Shown here: positions 6,044 through 12,736 of the stretch, in pieces | Layout of the letters: the number at the start of each line of letters is the position of its first letter | How positions within the stretch are numbered: position 1 is the stretch's first letter | Assembly: GCA_028818995.1 (NCBI GenBank) | Contig: JAPPMR010000507.1 | Span: 1 to 16,012, forward strand | Source: Candidatus Poribacteria bacterium | GTDB taxonomy: Bacteria; Poribacteria; WGA-4E; WGA-3G | Direction of reading: 5' to 3' | Length of the DNA: 16,012 nucleotides | Translations under genes and position numbers: made by a program | The notes under the pieces: model-generated | What the model was told of the DNA's origin: nothing | Seen by the model: only the letters and a program-made list of their open reading frames with translations | Databases searched by the model: none

Positions 6044-7060
6044 ATGTCAAACAATTGGAAAGTTCTTATAACTGACTATGCATGGTCCTCTATTGAACCT
6101 GAACGAGAAGTGCTTGCCAAAATAGGTGCAGAACTTATCGTGGCAGAAACAGGTGGCGAAAAAGAACTTCTCACTCTCGCCCCGAAGGTGGACGGTATCC
6201 TCACCTGTTGGAAACCGGTTCGCAAGTGTGTCATTGACTCAGCAAAAAAATGCCAAATTATCGCACGTTACGGCATCGGATTAGATAACATAGATGTGGA
6301 AACTGCTACCGAGAACGGCATTATCGTTACAAATGTTCCTGCATACTGTGTTGATGAAGTTTCTGATCATGCGATGGCACTTCTCCTCGCTTGTTCAAGG
6401 AATATATCAGTTTACAATGAAGCGATTAAATCTGGCATTTGGGACCAGAACATTGGACAACAGATGTACCGATTACGTGGTAAAACATTGGGTATCATTG
6501 GATTCGGACACATTGCTAAAGCAATTATTCCAAAAGCGAAAGCATTTGGATTGAATGTGAAAATCTATTCACCCCGTACCTCCACGGAATTAATTCAACC
6601 TCAAGGTGCTGAAAAAGTCTCTTTTCAAGACTTACTTAAAACAGCAGACTTTATCACAATCCATGCACCATTAACAGCAGAAACGCAGCACATGTTCAGT
6701 CATGACGAATTTCGCGCAATGAAATCGACAGCATTTCTAATAAATACTGCACGAGGCGGTATTGTAGACACCGCAGCACTCACAGAGGCACTCCAAAACG
6801 GAGAAATTGCCGGTGCTGGTATAGATGTCTTGGAAACTGAGCCTCCGGAAATAGATGAGGTCTTGCTTACACTTGATAATGTGGTTATCACACCACACGC
6901 CGCATTTGTCTCTGAAGAATCAATCCTTGAATTGGAAGTAACTGCTGCAACCTGTGTGGCACAGGTTTTAACAGGACAACTTCCGGAATCTATTGTAAAC
7001 CCATCGGTTTTAAAACGTCCAAACCTACGTGCAAAATCACTGATAGGTAAAAACTTATAA
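6044..7060 (+). CDS. NAD-dependent D-2-hydroxyacid dehydrogenase (CtBP-like)
   Basis: A 338-residue cytoplasmic dehydrogenase that interconverts a 2-oxoacid and a D-2-hydroxyacid with NAD(H). The N-terminal substrate domain has RYGIGLDNID (75-84) and VPAYCVDEVSDHA (98-110). The nucleotide domain has GFGHIA (153-158), where the third position of GxGxxG is Ala instead of Gly. The catalytic triad is complete: Arg237 in NTARGG, Glu266 in ETEPP and His285 in TPHAA. Overall it looks like the CtBP-type subgroup often labelled phosphoglycerate dehydrogenase, but the C-terminal regulatory domain of SerA is absent, so a serine-pathway role is not supported. There is no clear ribosome-binding site; it begins 20 bases after the upstream frame. 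Sharing a gene run with the FAD-dependent D-hydroxyacid enzyme suggests linked chemistry on one acid, which is inference. Confidence 0.88.
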   Translation: MSNNWKVLITDYAWSSIEPEREVLAKIGAELIVAETGGEKELLTLAPKVDGILTCWKPVRKCVIDSAKKCQIIARYGIGLDNIDVETATENGIIVTNVPAYCVDEVSDHAMALLLACSRNISVYNEAIKSGIWDQNIGQQMYRLRGKTLGIIGFGHIAKAIIPKAKAFGLNVKIYSPRTSTELIQPQGAEKVSFQDLLKTADFITIHAPLTAETQHMFSHDEFRAMKSTAFLINTARGGIVDTAALTEALQNGEIAGAGIDVLETEPPEIDEVLLTLDNVVITPHAAFVSEESILELEVTAATCVAQVLTGQLPESIVNPSVLKRPNLRAKSLIGKNL

Positions 7061-7102
7061 ACGCGTTTTAAGCACAAACCTATTACATATTGGAGTACTC
7101 AC

Positions 7103-8296
7103 ATGCAACAGCTCCCTGACGCTACAGGACACTTCGGGCAGTTCGGTGGCAGATATGTCCCCGAAACACTCATGCCCGCACTCATAGAATTAGAAGAAGC
7201 GTACGCATCCCTCAAAGACAATCCCGACTTTCAAAAGGAATTTCGATATTATCTCAGCAAATATGTCGGACGTCCGAACCCACTCTATTATGCAGAACGG
7301 CTAACGGAAACACTCGGCGGTGCAAAGATATACCTCAAAAGGGAAGACCTGAACCACACAGGTGCACACAAAATCAACAGCGCAATCGGACAAATCCTGC
7401 TTGCACGGTGGATGGGTAAGAAACGTATTATCGCCGAAACTGGTGCAGGACAGCATGGCGTTGCAACCGCCACTGTCGCTGCAAAGTTTGATATGGAATG
7501 CGAAGTTTATATGGGTGAAGAAGACATAGAACGACAGGCACTCAACGTATTCCGCATGCAATTGATGGGAACAAAGGTTGTGCCAGTCAACTCCGGTTCA
7601 CGAACGCTCAAAGATGCCATCAATGCCTGTTTCAGAGATTGGGTTACAAACGTCCGCACAACATATCTATTGCTCGGATCAGTTGTAGGTGCGCATCCCT
7701 ATCCGATGATTGTTAGGGACTTTCAAGCTGTCATTGGTGAAGAAGCAAGAACACAAATTTTAGAACAAGAGAGCGATTTACCGGATTGTGTCGTTGCCTG
7801 TGTCGGAGGTGGGAGCAATTCTCTCGGCATGTTCTATCCATTCTATCATGACGAATCGGTACGGCTCATCGGCGTTGAAGCAGCAGGAGAAAGTATCCGA
7901 AGCGGACGACATGCAGCACCGCTCACTGCTGGAAGTGTTGGTGTTTTTCACGGGGCAAAGTGTTATCTATTGCAAGAAGATGATGGACAGATTACACCTG
8001 CACACTCAATCTCCGCAGGTTTGGACTATCCTGGTGTCGGTCCGGAACATAGTTATTATCGCGAAACTGGCAGAGCGGAATATGTTCCGATTACTGACGC
8101 AGAAGCAGTGGAAGGATTTAAGTTGTTATCGGAGACTGAGGGGATCATCCCTGCTTTAGAATCTGCACATGCGATTGCATATCTGCGTGAACTTGCGCCG
8201 AAACTTGGGAAAGATAAAGTTATAGCGGTCTGCTTGTCTGGACGTGGCGACAAAGACGTTTACACCATTGCAAAAGAATTGGGTATTACCTTGTAG
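7103..8296 (+). CDS. trpB: Tryptophan synthase beta subunit
   Basis: A 397-residue PLP enzyme that joins indole and serine to make tryptophan, normally with TrpA supplying indole. Typical TrpB1 features: the N-terminal [16 protein letters not shown] (12-27), the PLP lysine Lys90 in HTGAHKINS, catalytic Glu112 in AETGAGQHG, the phosphate-binding loop GGGSN (235-239) and the C-terminal LSGRGDKD near 380-390. Length is normal. GGAG at 7092-7095, seven bases before the ATG, supports the start. No trpA or other trp gene flanks it: the next gene is a defence-type DUF262 gene and the previous one a hydroxyacid dehydrogenase, so the pathway is dispersed. No tryptophan leader peptide or attenuator is visible in the 42-base gap before it. 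Confidence 0.97.
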   Translation: MQQLPDATGHFGQFGGRYVPETLMPALIELEEAYASLKDNPDFQKEFRYYLSKYVGRPNPLYYAERLTETLGGAKIYLKREDLNHTGAHKINSAIGQILLARWMGKKRIIAETGAGQHGVATATVAAKFDMECEVYMGEEDIERQALNVFRMQLMGTKVVPVNSGSRTLKDAINACFRDWVTNVRTTYLLLGSVVGAHPYPMIVRDFQAVIGEEARTQILEQESDLPDCVVACVGGGSNSLGMFYPFYHDESVRLIGVEAAGESIRSGRHAAPLTAGSVGVFHGAKCYLLQEDDGQITPAHSISAGLDYPGVGPEHSYYRETGRAEYVPITDAEAVEGFKLLSETEGIIPALESAHAIAYLRELAPKLGKDKVIAVCLSGRGDKDVYTIAKELGITL

Positions 8297-8377
8297 ATAA
8301 GAGTCTGTATTGAAATTTACTATATGTTGAATTTGTTTAATCTGTTTTCGGGAACAAACCTTCTATAACGAAATTAG

Positions 8378-8428
8378 ACGACGATATTTTCCGCTATCGT
8401 AGCAATTTAAGAGAGGATATCGTGTCGT
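8378..8428 (+). promoter_or_regulatory. Leader hairpins before the DUF262 gene
   Basis: ACGATA (8381-8386) can pair with TATCGT at 8395-8400 or with a second copy at 8418-8423. The second pairing extends to 8378-8387 with 8417-8428, giving ten pairs around a two-base bulge. The two hairpins exclude each other and lie just before the ribosome-binding site at 8439-8445, so they could affect expression. The role is inferred. Confidence 0.3.
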
Positions 8429-8448
8429 AACCTAAAGCGAGGAAGAAT

Positions 8449-10242
8449 ATGCCAGATCAACGATATTCTGTAAACGATTACTCTGTAGGAAATTTGTTAA
8501 ATTGGATCCAGACTAAAGAAATTGCAATACCTGAGATTCAAAGACCTTTTGTTTGGCAGGCTGCTAAGGTGCGCGATTTTATTGATTCTCTGTACCGCGG
8601 ATATCCTGTTGGCTATCTTATAACCTGGAAAGCTCCTGATGTTCGCCTCAAAGATGGAACACAATCAATTGGTCAGCGAATTTTGATTGACGGTCAGCAG
8701 CGCGTAATTTCCCTAGAGGCAGCATTATTAGGAAAAAAGGTTGTCAAAAAAAATTACAAGCAAGAGCGAATTGTTATTGGATTTCATCCAATTGAGGAAC
8801 GTTTTGAAGTATCCAACCCTGTTATCAAAAAGGATGAAGGATGGATTTCTGATATTTCAGTCTTGTTTGATTCAAATTTTAAAATTCTTCACTACTTAGA
8901 GAAGTACTGTAAGGTTAATGATGGAGTAGATAGAGACGAAGTTTTTAATCGTATTGATCGCTTGCAAAAAATCCAGGGTAATAGCCTTGGAGTTGTTGAA
9001 TTGCAACCAGAATTGGATATAGAAAAGGTAACAGATATATTTGTTCGCATTAATTCTAAAGGGATTACACTGAATGCATCAGACTTTGCAATGTCCAAGA
9101 TTGCATCTGAAGAAAAGTATAATGGACCCCTATATCGTAAATGTATTGACTATTTTTGTTATTTGGTATCCTCACCAGGGGCATACAGCAAGTTATCTGC
9201 CAACTCAGATTTCGTTCAGAACGAATTTTTCGCGAAAATGAAGTGGCTTGAGAATTGGAAAAATGATCTCTACAAACCTTCCTATACCGATCTGCTTCGG
9301 GTAATTTTTATGGTAGGGTTCAAACGTGGACGCTTAAGAGATTTGGTAGCGTTACTGTCTGGACGAAATTTTGAAACACGAACCTTTGAGGATAATATTG
9401 CCGAGGATGCTTTTTCTCGGCTTGAAAATGGACTTACTCGCTATATTAACGGAGTTGATTTTAAGCGTTTCGTAATGATATTGGAATCGGCAGGATTTGT
9501 AGATAATTCAATGATTAACTCAGTGAATACTGTAAATTTCGCTTATGGATTATATTTGATGTTGCGTGCGAATGGGACAACTTCCCAGGAAATTGATGGA
9601 TTGGTGCAGCGATGGTTTGTGATGTCAATATTGACAAGTAGATATACCGGATCCACCGAGACTGCATTTGATGAAGATATTCGTAGTATTATCAACCGTG
9701 GAACAAGAGAGTATCTCAATGTCATAGATCAAACGATTCTATCGGATACTTTCTGGAATGTGGCACTACCTCAACAGATGGAAACTTCAAGCACGAAGAG
9801 TCCTTATTTTAATGTTTTTTTGGCTAGTCAAGTAAAAGAAAATAATAAAGGTTTTCTTTCGCGGGATATTACAGTTCGGACCTTGCTTGAAGGACAGAAA
9901 GACATTCACCATATTTTTCCACGCAGCTACCTACAAAGTCATAATTTTGCTCCTAAGGATTACAATCAGATTGCAAATTTGGTTGTAATGCAAAAAGAGA
10001 TTAATATCGCTATCGGGAATAAATCACCCTCAATATACTTTAAAACTTTGTGGGACAGGTGTGAAGTTGGTGAATCTTCTTACGGAAGAATAGATGATTC
10101 CGATGAGTTGGAAATAAACTTTGATGAACATTGCATTCCCTCAAACATGCAAACAGCAACTTTTGAGAATTACCCAGAGTTTTTGGAAAAACGCAGAAAA
10201 CTCATGGCTAGCAAAATAAGGGATTATTACAAAAGCCTATAA
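8449..10242 (+). CDS. DUF262-DUF1524 (HNH) protein of the GmrSD/SspE type, probable phage defence
   Basis: A 597-residue protein joining the two domains of GmrSD-like, modification-sensing restriction enzymes. The N-terminal DUF262 domain, a ParB-like nucleotide-binding fold, has EIQRPFVW (29-36), SLYRGYPVGYL (48-58) and the hallmark DGQQR (81-85). The middle has the family stretch IFVRINSKGITLNASDF. The C-terminal DUF1524 domain has an HNH-type nuclease core: DIHHIFPRSYL (485-495), NQIANLVVM (506-514) and NKSPS (524-528). Known relatives (GmrSD, BrxU, SspE) cut or nick phage DNA, often depending on base or backbone modification and on nucleotide hydrolysis. GAGGAAG at 8439-8445 supports the start. 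The gene is AT-rich (line 8821-8880 has 17 G/C in 60) compared with trpB, suggesting transfer. No modification or Ssp genes adjoin it, so its target is open. Confidence 0.88.
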   Translation: MPDQRYSVNDYSVGNLLNWIQTKEIAIPEIQRPFVWQAAKVRDFIDSLYRGYPVGYLITWKAPDVRLKDGTQSIGQRILIDGQQRVISLEAALLGKKVVKKNYKQERIVIGFHPIEERFEVSNPVIKKDEGWISDISVLFDSNFKILHYLEKYCKVNDGVDRDEVFNRIDRLQKIQGNSLGVVELQPELDIEKVTDIFVRINSKGITLNASDFAMSKIASEEKYNGPLYRKCIDYFCYLVSSPGAYSKLSANSDFVQNEFFAKMKWLENWKNDLYKPSYTDLLRVIFMVGFKRGRLRDLVALLSGRNFETRTFEDNIAEDAFSRLENGLTRYINGVDFKRFVMILESAGFVDNSMINSVNTVNFAYGLYLMLRANGTTSQEIDGLVQRWFVMSILTSRYTGSTETAFDEDIRSIINRGTREYLNVIDQTILSDTFWNVALPQQMETSSTKSPYFNVFLASQVKENNKGFLSRDITVRTLLEGQKDIHHIFPRSYLQSHNFAPKDYNQIANLVVMQKEINIAIGNKSPSIYFKTLWDRCEVGESSYGRIDDSDELEINFDEHCIPSNMQTATFENYPEFLEKRRKLMASKIRDYYKSL

Positions 10243-10400
10243 AACAGAGGGTTATACCTAAATGTATTTTGATTCTTAATTCCGTAAATACCATTTTAGT
10301 GGAAATCCTAATCTATGGTAAGTTTCATGCTAAAACAAATTGCCATTGGATAGAATACATGCTATAATTCACGCAATTCCAATACCATAGAGGCAGCACA
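10243..10400. other. Intergenic spacer with a promoter
   Basis: This AT-rich gap holds a promoter at 10340-10368 and a weak six-base inverted repeat (TACCAT 10289-10294, ATGGTA 10315-10320) with a 20-base loop. No terminator with a T-run is seen after the DUF262-DUF1524 gene. Confidence 0.5.
10340..10368 (+). promoter_or_regulatory. Strong extended -10 promoter for the HEAT gene
   Basis: TTGCCA (10340-10345), a 17-base spacer and a perfect TATAAT (10363-10368) preceded by TG at 10360-10361. The predicted start near 10375 gives a leader of about 26 bases containing AGAGG (10389-10393), seven bases before the ATG. Confidence 0.75.
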
Positions 10401-11003
10401 ATGGCACGTGAAGTTTCGGATCAATCTCTACAACAAAAGATTCGTAGATTGATTCAGCTGCTTTTACACAAAGACGGTCCCTTAAGGAATTGGCGGTATT
10501 TCCCGACGCGGTTATTACTCCGAAAATTGCGATCAGAATCTGCGGAAATGCGTGCCTACGCTGCTGAAGGGTTAGGTGGTGTAGGGGATGTGCATGCTAT
10601 TGCACCGCTAATTGAAGCATTATCCGACGATAATACAGCCGTTCGTCGTTTTGCTATATCTTCCCTTGGACACCTCCGCGACGAACGTGCCGTTGACAGA
10701 CTTATTCCGTTCCTACAAGACGCAGAACCTGATATGCGTTGTGCTGCGGTCGTTGCTCTCGGTGAATTGGGACTTAGCGAGGAACGGTTTTCCAACCCAC
10801 CTGTGCAGGTGATAGAAGCATTGATAAGCAGCTTCAACGATATTGATAGATCAGTTTGTTCAGCTGCTGTTGTGGCTTTAGGCAGAATCGGTAATCCGCA
10901 AGCTATTTCTGCGCTCAATACGTTAGCTGAAACCACCGAAAGTGAATGGATCCGCCGCTATATCAGTGAAGCGTTACATCAAATTGAGGAACAGAATGCC
11001 TAA
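10401..11003 (+). CDS. HEAT-repeat protein (PBS-lyase-like repeats)
   Basis: A 200-residue soluble alpha-helical repeat protein. After a basic N-terminal segment (1-33) there are about five HEAT-like units, near 38-64, 67-95, 98-126, 135-165 and 167-195. They carry the recurrent pattern of paired helices with R-x-x-A-x-x-x-L-G (MRAYAAEGLG, VRRFAISSLG, MRCAAVVALG, VCSAAVVALG). Such proteins act as protein-binding scaffolds; bilin lyases share the repeat, but there is no phycobilisome context here. A strong promoter and an AGAGG site precede it, so it probably starts a transcription unit running through the antitoxin-like gene, the HDxxHxxxE gene and gmhA. The partner is unknown. Confidence 0.85.
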   Translation: MAREVSDQSLQQKIRRLIQLLLHKDGPLRNWRYFPTRLLLRKLRSESAEMRAYAAEGLGGVGDVHAIAPLIEALSDDNTAVRRFAISSLGHLRDERAVDRLIPFLQDAEPDMRCAAVVALGELGLSEERFSNPPVQVIEALISSFNDIDRSVCSAAVVALGRIGNPQAISALNTLAETTESEWIRRYISEALHQIEEQNA

Positions 11004-11041
11004 CAGACAAAGCAGCTTTTAGAAGAAATAAACAGTGAAAA

Positions 11042-11305
11042 ATGAATGAAGATATAAAAATTCCTCAAACTGATTCAATTCAAGAACTTGCCAGATTTTG
11101 GGACTCTCACGACTTAACTGATTTTGAAAACGAACTTGAAGAGGTGCAGGAATCTATTCTTGAACCTATAGTCCCACTTACCTTAACATCTGAAGAAGCC
11201 GCAGCTGTTACCGCCGCAGCGAAGTCACGTGGAATATCACCAGTGATGTTAATTCGAGAGTGGGGTACTGAAGGCATCAAAGCATCAGCAAAATTGGAAC
11301 TTTAA
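11042..11305 (+). CDS. CopG-type antitoxin-like protein (PF12441-like)
   Basis: An 87-residue acidic protein. The N-terminal half has the stretch typical of the CopG_antitoxin family, ELARFWDSHDLTDFENEL (residues 15-32), where 'FW-x-x-HDLTD' is the landmark. The C-terminal half (about 47-85) resembles a ribbon-helix-helix segment: a strand (IVPLTLTSEE), then helices with RGISPVMLIREW (63-74). Family members are antitoxins that bind DNA and repress their operon. No RelE, BrnT or HigB-like toxin lies beside it: upstream is a HEAT protein and downstream, five bases away, an uncharacterised protein. Either that neighbour is an unrecognised partner or this is an orphan used as a regulator. The ribosome-binding site is weak. 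Confidence 0.7.
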   Translation: MNEDIKIPQTDSIQELARFWDSHDLTDFENELEEVQESILEPIVPLTLTSEEAAAVTAAAKSRGISPVMLIREWGTEGIKASAKLEL

Positions 11306-11310
11306 AGCAA

Positions 11311-11802
11311 GTGATCATCCGCTTCAAAAAAGGTAAAAATCAACATAAACACAAACCCGACACACTTACCTGCATTCGAGACGATGGGAGTGTCACTTGG
11401 ACACATATTCATCGTGGATTTGTGCAACACGATTTCGCGCACTATGTTGTTGAAACTACGCTGGGTTTTCAAAATGCGTTTTTTGGTCTTGTGGCGAAAG
11501 GTTACGACATCCCTGATTTTAGTCTACCTACATCAAAACGTCCCTTCAAAATTCCCAAAGAAGCAATAGTTGCAGAACCTATCGTTGCCCTTTTACAGGC
11601 AGAATTATGGGAAAGTTTCCCTGATCCATTGCTTCAACCTGATAGCCGAGAACTTTCTGCCAACGTCACTCCTACGCAGATCGAGATAATGCGACAGCAT
11701 CTGCGAAAATTGTTGCAGCAATGGGACAATTTGGTACCTGGTGATTCTATGGATTTGCAGTTTGACACGTTAGGAGAAAGGAAAAATGGACATCTTGCAT
11801 AG
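11311..11802 (+). CDS. Uncharacterised protein with an HDxxHxxxE motif
   Basis: A 163-residue soluble protein I cannot assign to a named family. Residues 18-36 (TLTCIRDDGSVTWTHIHRG) look like two beta strands. They lead into HDFAHYVVE (40-48), a histidine/acid array suggestive of a metal site, and then LGFQNAFFGLVAKGYDI (51-67). The rest is probably helical (about 83-96 and 117-141). There is no signal peptide or membrane segment. Translation starts at GTG 11311, five bases after the antitoxin-like gene. Its 3' end overlaps gmhA by 17 bases, so the three genes look translationally coupled. Possible roles include a metal-dependent hydrolase, an unrecognised toxin or an accessory factor for gmhA; none is shown by the sequence. 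Confidence 0.75.
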   Translation: MIIRFKKGKNQHKHKPDTLTCIRDDGSVTWTHIHRGFVQHDFAHYVVETTLGFQNAFFGLVAKGYDIPDFSLPTSKRPFKIPKEAIVAEPIVALLQAELWESFPDPLLQPDSRELSANVTPTQIEIMRQHLRKLLQQWDNLVPGDSMDLQFDTLGERKNGHLA

Positions 11803-12373
11803 CATTCGTAGTGCGTTGTCAGATGCACAGGACGCACTCAATCAATTTATCCAAAACCCCGATAATATCAAAGTTATTGCTGGGACAGCCTCCTTGATGC
11901 AAGAGGTTTTTGAACAGGAAGGCAGAATATTTGCTTGTGGAAATGGTGGGAGTTTATGCGATGCCATCCACTTTGCAGAAGAGTGCACAGGAAAGTTTCG
12001 TGATAATCGGAAACCGCTTCCTGTCATTGCACTAAGTGATTCCGGACATATTACCTGCACTGCAAACGATTTTGGATTTGCGGAAGTATTCGCGCGCCCT
12101 CTGTTAGCGTTAGGTCATCCTGGCGATCTATTAGTTGCCCTCTCAACGAGTGGGAATTCCGAAAATATTGTTCGTGCGGCGAAAGCAGCAAAATCAAGGC
12201 AGATGCACGTGGTTGGATTGATTGGTGGAGATGGTGGACAGCTTAAAAACTACTGTGATAGTTACTTAATTGCACCTGGTGGGACAGCGGATCGAATTCA
12301 GGAAATCCATATTAAGGTTTTACATATCCTAATAGAACAAGTGGAACGTTTGATGTTTCCTGAGAACTATTGA
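11786..12373 (+). CDS. gmhA: Sedoheptulose-7-phosphate isomerase (SIS domain)
   Basis: A 195-residue cytoplasmic isomerase that converts D-sedoheptulose 7-phosphate to D-glycero-D-manno-heptose 7-phosphate, the first step of ADP-heptose synthesis for LPS core or other glycans. It aligns by eye with E. coli GmhA almost throughout: CGNGGSLCDAIHFAEE (51-66), SDSGHITCTANDFGF (84-98), STSGNSENI (120-128) and DRIQEIHIKVLHIL (169-182). The zinc and catalytic positions His62, Glu66, Gln172 and His180 are all present, which favours true GmhA over the related DiaA. It starts inside the preceding gene (17-base overlap) with GGAG at 11773-11776 or AAGG at 11778-11781. No other heptose-pathway gene is nearby. 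The next promoter overlaps its stop codon. Confidence 0.93.
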   Translation: MDILHSIRSALSDAQDALNQFIQNPDNIKVIAGTASLMQEVFEQEGRIFACGNGGSLCDAIHFAEECTGKFRDNRKPLPVIALSDSGHITCTANDFGFAEVFARPLLALGHPGDLLVALSTSGNSENIVRAAKAAKSRQMHVVGLIGGDGGQLKNYCDSYLIAPGGTADRIQEIHIKVLHILIEQVERLMFPENY

Positions 12374-12398
12374 CAAAAATACTGTTTTCTGATACTAT
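12370..12398 (+). promoter_or_regulatory. Promoter for the DUF4212-symporter operon
   Basis: TTGACA (12370-12375) overlaps the gmhA stop codon. After a 17-base spacer comes TACTAT (12393-12398), with TG at 12390-12391 giving an extended -10. The leader would be about 50 bases, with GGAGG at 12444-12448. Confidence 0.6.
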
Positions 12399-12455
12399 TC
12401 TGTATGCTTCAACAAATTCCACCCTAAAAGTTTGCACGTTGACGGAGGACAGTTT

Positions 12456-12734
12456 GTGAAACCATCAGAAAATAAAAAAATGTATTGGCGGAAAAATCTA
12501 CAATATCTCGGTATCCTACTCGGAATCTGGTTTGTCACATCTTTTCTCTGCTCAATCGTATTTGTTGAACAACTTGATAAAATTCGGTTCGGAGGGTTTC
12601 GCCTCGGTTTCTATTTCGCACAACAAGCATCTATATGGATTTTTGTTGTGTTAATTTTTGTCTATGCTTGGTTGATGAACCGCTTAGATAAAAAATTTCA
12701 AACTGATGAAGAAAATGCGGAGGATTCGGAATAA
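12456..12734 (+). CDS. DUF4212 small membrane subunit of a sodium/solute symporter
   Basis: A 92-residue integral membrane protein of the DUF4212 family, the small partner encoded just before VC_2705-type sodium:solute symporters. It shows the family layout: YWRKNLQYLGILLGIWF (9-25) beginning the first membrane helix, then FGGFRLGFYFAQQASIWIF (45-63) and a second helix ending in YAWLMNRLDKKF, followed by an acidic tail. The start is the GTG at 12456 because GGAGG (12444-12448) is seven bases upstream; an in-frame TTG at 12432 lies before that site and is unlikely. Its stop is two bases from the symporter ATG, so the two are translationally coupled. Its exact contribution to transport is unknown. 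Confidence 0.9.
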   Translation: MKPSENKKMYWRKNLQYLGILLGIWFVTSFLCSIVFVEQLDKIRFGGFRLGFYFAQQASIWIFVVLIFVYAWLMNRLDKKFQTDEENAEDSE

Positions 12735-12736
12735 GT

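Noticed and set aside
6044..7060. Calling this gene serA (phosphoglycerate dehydrogenase)
   Set aside because: The protein lacks the C-terminal regulatory domain and resembles CtBP-type dehydrogenases; no serine-pathway neighbours are present.
7788..8159. A 123-codon plus-strand frame within trpB
   Set aside because: It is an alternative frame of a highly conserved gene with no coding signature.
10287..10388. AATACCAT repeated at 10287-10294 and 10381-10388, plus an ATGGTA inverted copy
   Set aside because: The elements are eight bases or shorter, widely spaced and in AT-rich DNA; they flank a promoter but show no clear structure.
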